Shown here: piece after piece, positions 6,100 to 7,272 of the stretch
Position numbering within the stretch: the first letter of the stretch is position 1
Layout: the number at the start of each line of letters is the position of its first letter
Assembly (NCBI GenBank): GCA_016867655.1
Contig: VGJA01000051.1
Coordinates: 1-7,272 of the forward strand
DNA from: Candidatus Altarchaeales archaeon
GTDB lineage: Archaea > Altiarchaeota > Altiarchaeia > IMC4 > SCGC-AAA252-I15
Direction: 5' to 3'
Length of the DNA stretch: 7,272 nt
The notes under the pieces: generated by a model
Seen by the model: the letters and a program-made list of their open reading frames with translations, nothing else
What the model was told of the DNA's origin: nothing
Database searches by the model: none
Program-made: the position numbers and the translations under genes

Positions 6100-6281
6100 A
6101 GAGCCCCTTTCTTTTAGAAAAAGAAAGGTGCTTCACCCCCAAAGAAAAGCCCGTTCCCTCTGGGAACGGGGTGTGTCCCGCTTCGCGGGACACTTTTGTC
6201 AGCATGAAATGCTGGCATGTCCCCGAAGGGGACACTTTCTTTTGGAGTGAAACACCTCCACTTGTGGGGAGGCTCCAAGCA
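6100..6281 (+). other. 182-base tRNA-Lys intron made of tandem triloop hairpins
   Basis: The intron lies between positions 37 and 38 of the tRNA, the usual archaeal site. The junction folds as a bulge-helix-bulge: intron helix GAGCC (6101-6105) with GGCTC (6271-6275), 3-base bulges T36 A37 A6100 and C6280 A6281 A38, and a central helix CTTT/CAAG with one T.C mismatch. Inside are five strong hairpins: 6106-6128 (10 bp, loop AGA), 6150-6170 (9 bp, loop TCT), 6173-6193 (9 bp, loop TTC), 6198-6216 (8 bp with one G.T, loop GAA) and 6218-6234 (7 bp, loop GAA). Weaker ones lie at 6128-6136 (loop CTT) and 6244-6259 (loop AAA). I see no C/D-box motifs and no believable coding region. Confidence 0.88.
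6107..6243 (+). repeat. 9-base direct repeat bracketing the hairpin array
   Basis: CTTTCTTTT occurs exactly at 6107-6115 and again at 6235-6243, enclosing 119 bases that hold the four strongest GC-rich hairpins. The inverse sequence AAAAGAAAG stands at 6119-6127. Removing the enclosed segment plus one repeat copy would leave a 54-base intron with an intact junction helix. The arrangement resembles a target-site duplication, though the low complexity of the repeat leaves room for chance. Confidence 0.55.
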
Positions 6282-6401
6282 ACCGGGTGGTCGCGGGTCC
6301 GAATCCCGTCCAGCTCAAAATCCACCACCCCCCACAACAACACACACTAAAAAAAGGAGGATTGAACTTCTCTCCTTGGAATGCCTAGCTGCCACACCAA
6401 T

Positions 6402-6433
6402 AGAACCTCTATTTTGCAATAGAATAGGTTTTT
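6402..6433 (+). terminator. Hairpin with T5 tail between tRNA-Lys and the next gene
   Basis: AACCT (6404-6408) plus CTATT (6409-6413) pair with AATAG (6418-6422) and AGGTT (6426-6430), with loop TTGC and a 3-base bulge AAT. The stem runs into a T5 tract ending at 6433. It is the first substantial T-tract downstream of the tRNA and could end the tRNA precursor. It also lies just upstream of the GGAGGG ribosome-binding site of the next gene, so it might instead shape that leader. Between the tRNA and this hairpin (6318-6400) I see only a C/A-rich stretch and a weak AAGGAG/CTCCTT stem. Confidence 0.4.
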
Positions 6434-6456
6434 CTATTTGGAGGGTAAATTAGGTA

Positions 6457-6918
6457 ATGGTGTTTTGTGAGATGAAAGCCAGCACTATGCTTTCGGCCTT
6501 GGCCAGCTTGATTTCGCTTGGAAGTTACATCCTGCTTGGAGTCTCGGTTTTGACTGTTTTGTCGACGTTCTCCAGCCTCATGCCAGAGGAGGGGAGGGAG
6601 CCGTTTAAGGCTGAGGTAAGTCCTGCAGGAGATGCTGTTTTTTCTTTGACTGTTGGGAACACCGGTTTTTTTGAAAACACTGTGAACTCGAGCATCAGGG
6701 TGGAGTTCAAAGACAATGTGGTTGAAAAACAAGCTTACTTGAAGCTGAAGCCCAAGGAGAGTGGTGAACTAAAGTTTGAGTTTAACTTAACGCAAAGGCA
6801 GATGGAAAGCATACTATTAAGTCCGCCGAAGATTTTCCTCTTCCTGAAGGTTGACACACTAAATGGCCTAGCTGGCATGGGAGTTAAAGCCGAAATCGGA
6901 GGTATAAGCTCGAAATGA
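6457..6918 (+). CDS. Hypothetical single-pass membrane protein with predicted extracellular beta-rich domain
   Basis: I do not recognise this 153-residue protein. One membrane segment lies at about 11-38 (MLSALASLISLGSYILLGVSVLTVLSTF) after a short N-terminus with one Lys, so it may act as an uncleaved anchor with the rest outside the cell. Residues 48-150 alternate hydrophobic and polar residues (FKAEVSPAGDAVFSLTVGNTG; SIRVEFKDNVVEKQAYLKLKPKESGELKFEF), a pattern typical of Ig-like beta-sandwich surface domains. Possible N-glycosylation sites are NSS at 77-79 and NLT at 110-112. GGAGGG lies 11 bases before the chosen ATG. The ATG at 6472 is an alternative start that would keep the membrane segment. 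The stop overlaps the next ATG in an ATGA arrangement, so the two genes are coupled. A surface or envelope role is inference. Confidence 0.72.
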   Translation: MVFCEMKASTMLSALASLISLGSYILLGVSVLTVLSTFSSLMPEEGREPFKAEVSPAGDAVFSLTVGNTGFFENTVNSSIRVEFKDNVVEKQAYLKLKPKESGELKFEFNLTQRQMESILLSPPKIFLFLKVDTLNGLAGMGVKAEIGGISSK

Positions 6919-7272
6919 AAATCCTCAAAGCCCTTTTTGGAGCGCTGTTGTATTTGGCCACGTTTGTGGTAATTCCCAAGATGGCTGTGGAGAAAATGCC
7001 TGCGGAGATGATGGCGCAGTTTGGGTCTCAGGAAACGTTGCTGTCGACTTTAACAACCATCGGGGTTCTGCTGGCAGGTTTGTATGCATTCAAAACCCTG
7101 ACTCCAAAAAGCAATCCAGCCAACCTGCTGTCCAGAACGCTGCTGGATTTTCTGGAATTGTATGTATTCCTGTTTTTCATCGGCCTTGGCGATGCGACAA
7201 ACCTTGGACTGGCGGAAAAACAAGTGATGTCAGCTAAGGCAACGGTTTTGTTCAACTTCCGAATATTCGCAC
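6915..7272 (+). CDS. Hypothetical polytopic membrane protein, cut by right edge
   Basis: This reading frame starts at an ATG sharing four bases (ATGA) with the stop of the preceding gene and stays open for 119 codons to the window edge, so its C-terminus is missing. I do not recognise it. Three hydrophobic segments are visible: about 5-21 (KALFGALLYLATFVVIP), 43-60 (LSTLTTIGVLLAGLYAF) and 78-92 (DFLELYVFLFFIGLG), separated by short polar loops. The Met-rich loop at 23-35 (MAVEKMPAEMMAQ) is likely amphipathic. Tight coupling to the single-pass surface-type protein suggests the two products work together in the membrane. No signature allows a function to be named. Confidence 0.7.
   Translation, partial: MKILKALFGALLYLATFVVIPKMAVEKMPAEMMAQFGSQETLLSTLTTIGVLLAGLYAFKTLTPKSNPANLLSRTLLDFLELYVFLFFIGLGDATNLGLAEKQVMSAKATVLFNFRIFA

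Larger units (their letters stand above)
6062..6317 (+). tRNA. tRNA-Lys (anticodon UUU), intron-containing
   Basis: The exons are 6062-6099 and 6282-6317. The acceptor stem GGGCTGG pairs with CCAGCTC at 6310-6316 (with G2.T71), and A73 is at 6317; no CCA is encoded. The D stem is GCTC/GAGC. The anticodon stem CCCGG (6089-6093) pairs with CCGGG (6283-6287) once the intron is removed, giving the 7-base loop CTTTTAA with anticodon TTT at 6096-6098. The variable loop is TGGTC. The T stem GCGGG/CCCGT encloses the loop TCCGAAT. Two points are odd: position 55 is C (6299) rather than the near-universal T, and the intron is very long. The overall sequence otherwise closely follows archaeal tRNA-Lys. 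It diverges from uppP. It is very probably functional, but a decayed copy cannot be excluded. Confidence 0.93.

Noticed and set aside
6107..6243. Possible CRISPR array in the intron
   Set aside because: The hairpins differ in sequence and are not equal direct repeats separated by unique spacers.
6100..6281. Possible C/D-box or H/ACA guide RNA in the intron
   Set aside because: No C box (RTGATGA) with D box (CTGA) pair is visible. ACA occurs after two stems, but these are too short and lack an internal guide pocket.
6053..6343. Minus-strand open frame across the tRNA containing LDGIRTRDHPV
   Set aside because: This is the common false protein made by translating the antisense of a tRNA 3' end; it covers the tRNA exons and intron hairpins and has no start signal.
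6381..6422. Possible 13-codon leader peptide before the unknown gene
   Set aside because: The ATG is about 20 bases from the nearest GGAGG, the peptide has no regulatory codon run, and the stretch is better explained by the hairpin.
6078..6453. Plus-strand open frames through the tRNA intron
   Set aside because: They run through tRNA exons and palindromes, are low-complexity in part, and have no ribosome-binding site; not evidence for an intron-encoded endonuclease.
7028..7255. Minus-strand 75-codon open frame at the right edge
   Set aside because: It is opposite the membrane-protein frame that is coupled by ATGA to the previous gene and has a coherent hydrophobic pattern.

Overview
The window looks like part of an archaeal chromosome of moderate base composition. 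Three things point to Archaea: a tRNA-Lys gene interrupted at the canonical 37/38 position with a bulge-helix-bulge-like junction; AT-rich TATA-like elements about 25 bases upstream of several start codons, which suggests leaderless or short-leader transcripts; and archaeal-style versions of PRPP synthetase, class II ribonucleotide reductase, DUF116 and UppP. A DPANN or deep euryarchaeal lineage is plausible, but the sequence alone does not fix the taxon.

Left part (1-1335, minus strand): the N-terminal 327 codons of an adenosylcobalamin-dependent ribonucleotide reductase, cut by the window edge, lie downstream of a small NifU-type Fe-S scaffold protein. Centre-left (1382-3092, plus strand): a membrane-anchored Cys-rich DUF116 protein diverges from the NifU-like gene across a 46-base spacer with one TATA-like element usable in both directions. 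It is followed by ribose-phosphate pyrophosphokinase, so precursors for nucleotides (PRPP) and deoxynucleotides are both made from this neighbourhood.

Centre (3084-5984, minus strand): five tightly packed genes form an apparent operon, transcribed in the order UppP-like undecaprenyl-diphosphatase, a small basic protein of unknown function, protein-L-isoaspartate methyltransferase, a hexapeptide-repeat acyltransferase and a DUF1405 membrane protein. The last three junctions have spacers of 1, 3 and 0 bases. The DUF1405 gene overlaps the 3' end of the PRPP synthetase gene tail to tail by 9 bases.

Right part (6062-7272, plus strand): the tRNA-Lys(UUU) gene carries an unusually long intron of 182 bases built from consecutive perfect or near-perfect hairpins, almost all with 3-base loops. 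A 9-base direct repeat brackets most of these hairpins, as if a 119-base hairpin element had inserted into an ordinary 54-base intron. The mature tRNA also has C instead of the near-universal T at position 55. Downstream lie a hairpin plus T-tract and two translationally coupled unknown genes, one for a single-pass surface-type protein and one for a polytopic membrane protein that runs off the right edge. The tRNA intron is the most unusual object in the window.
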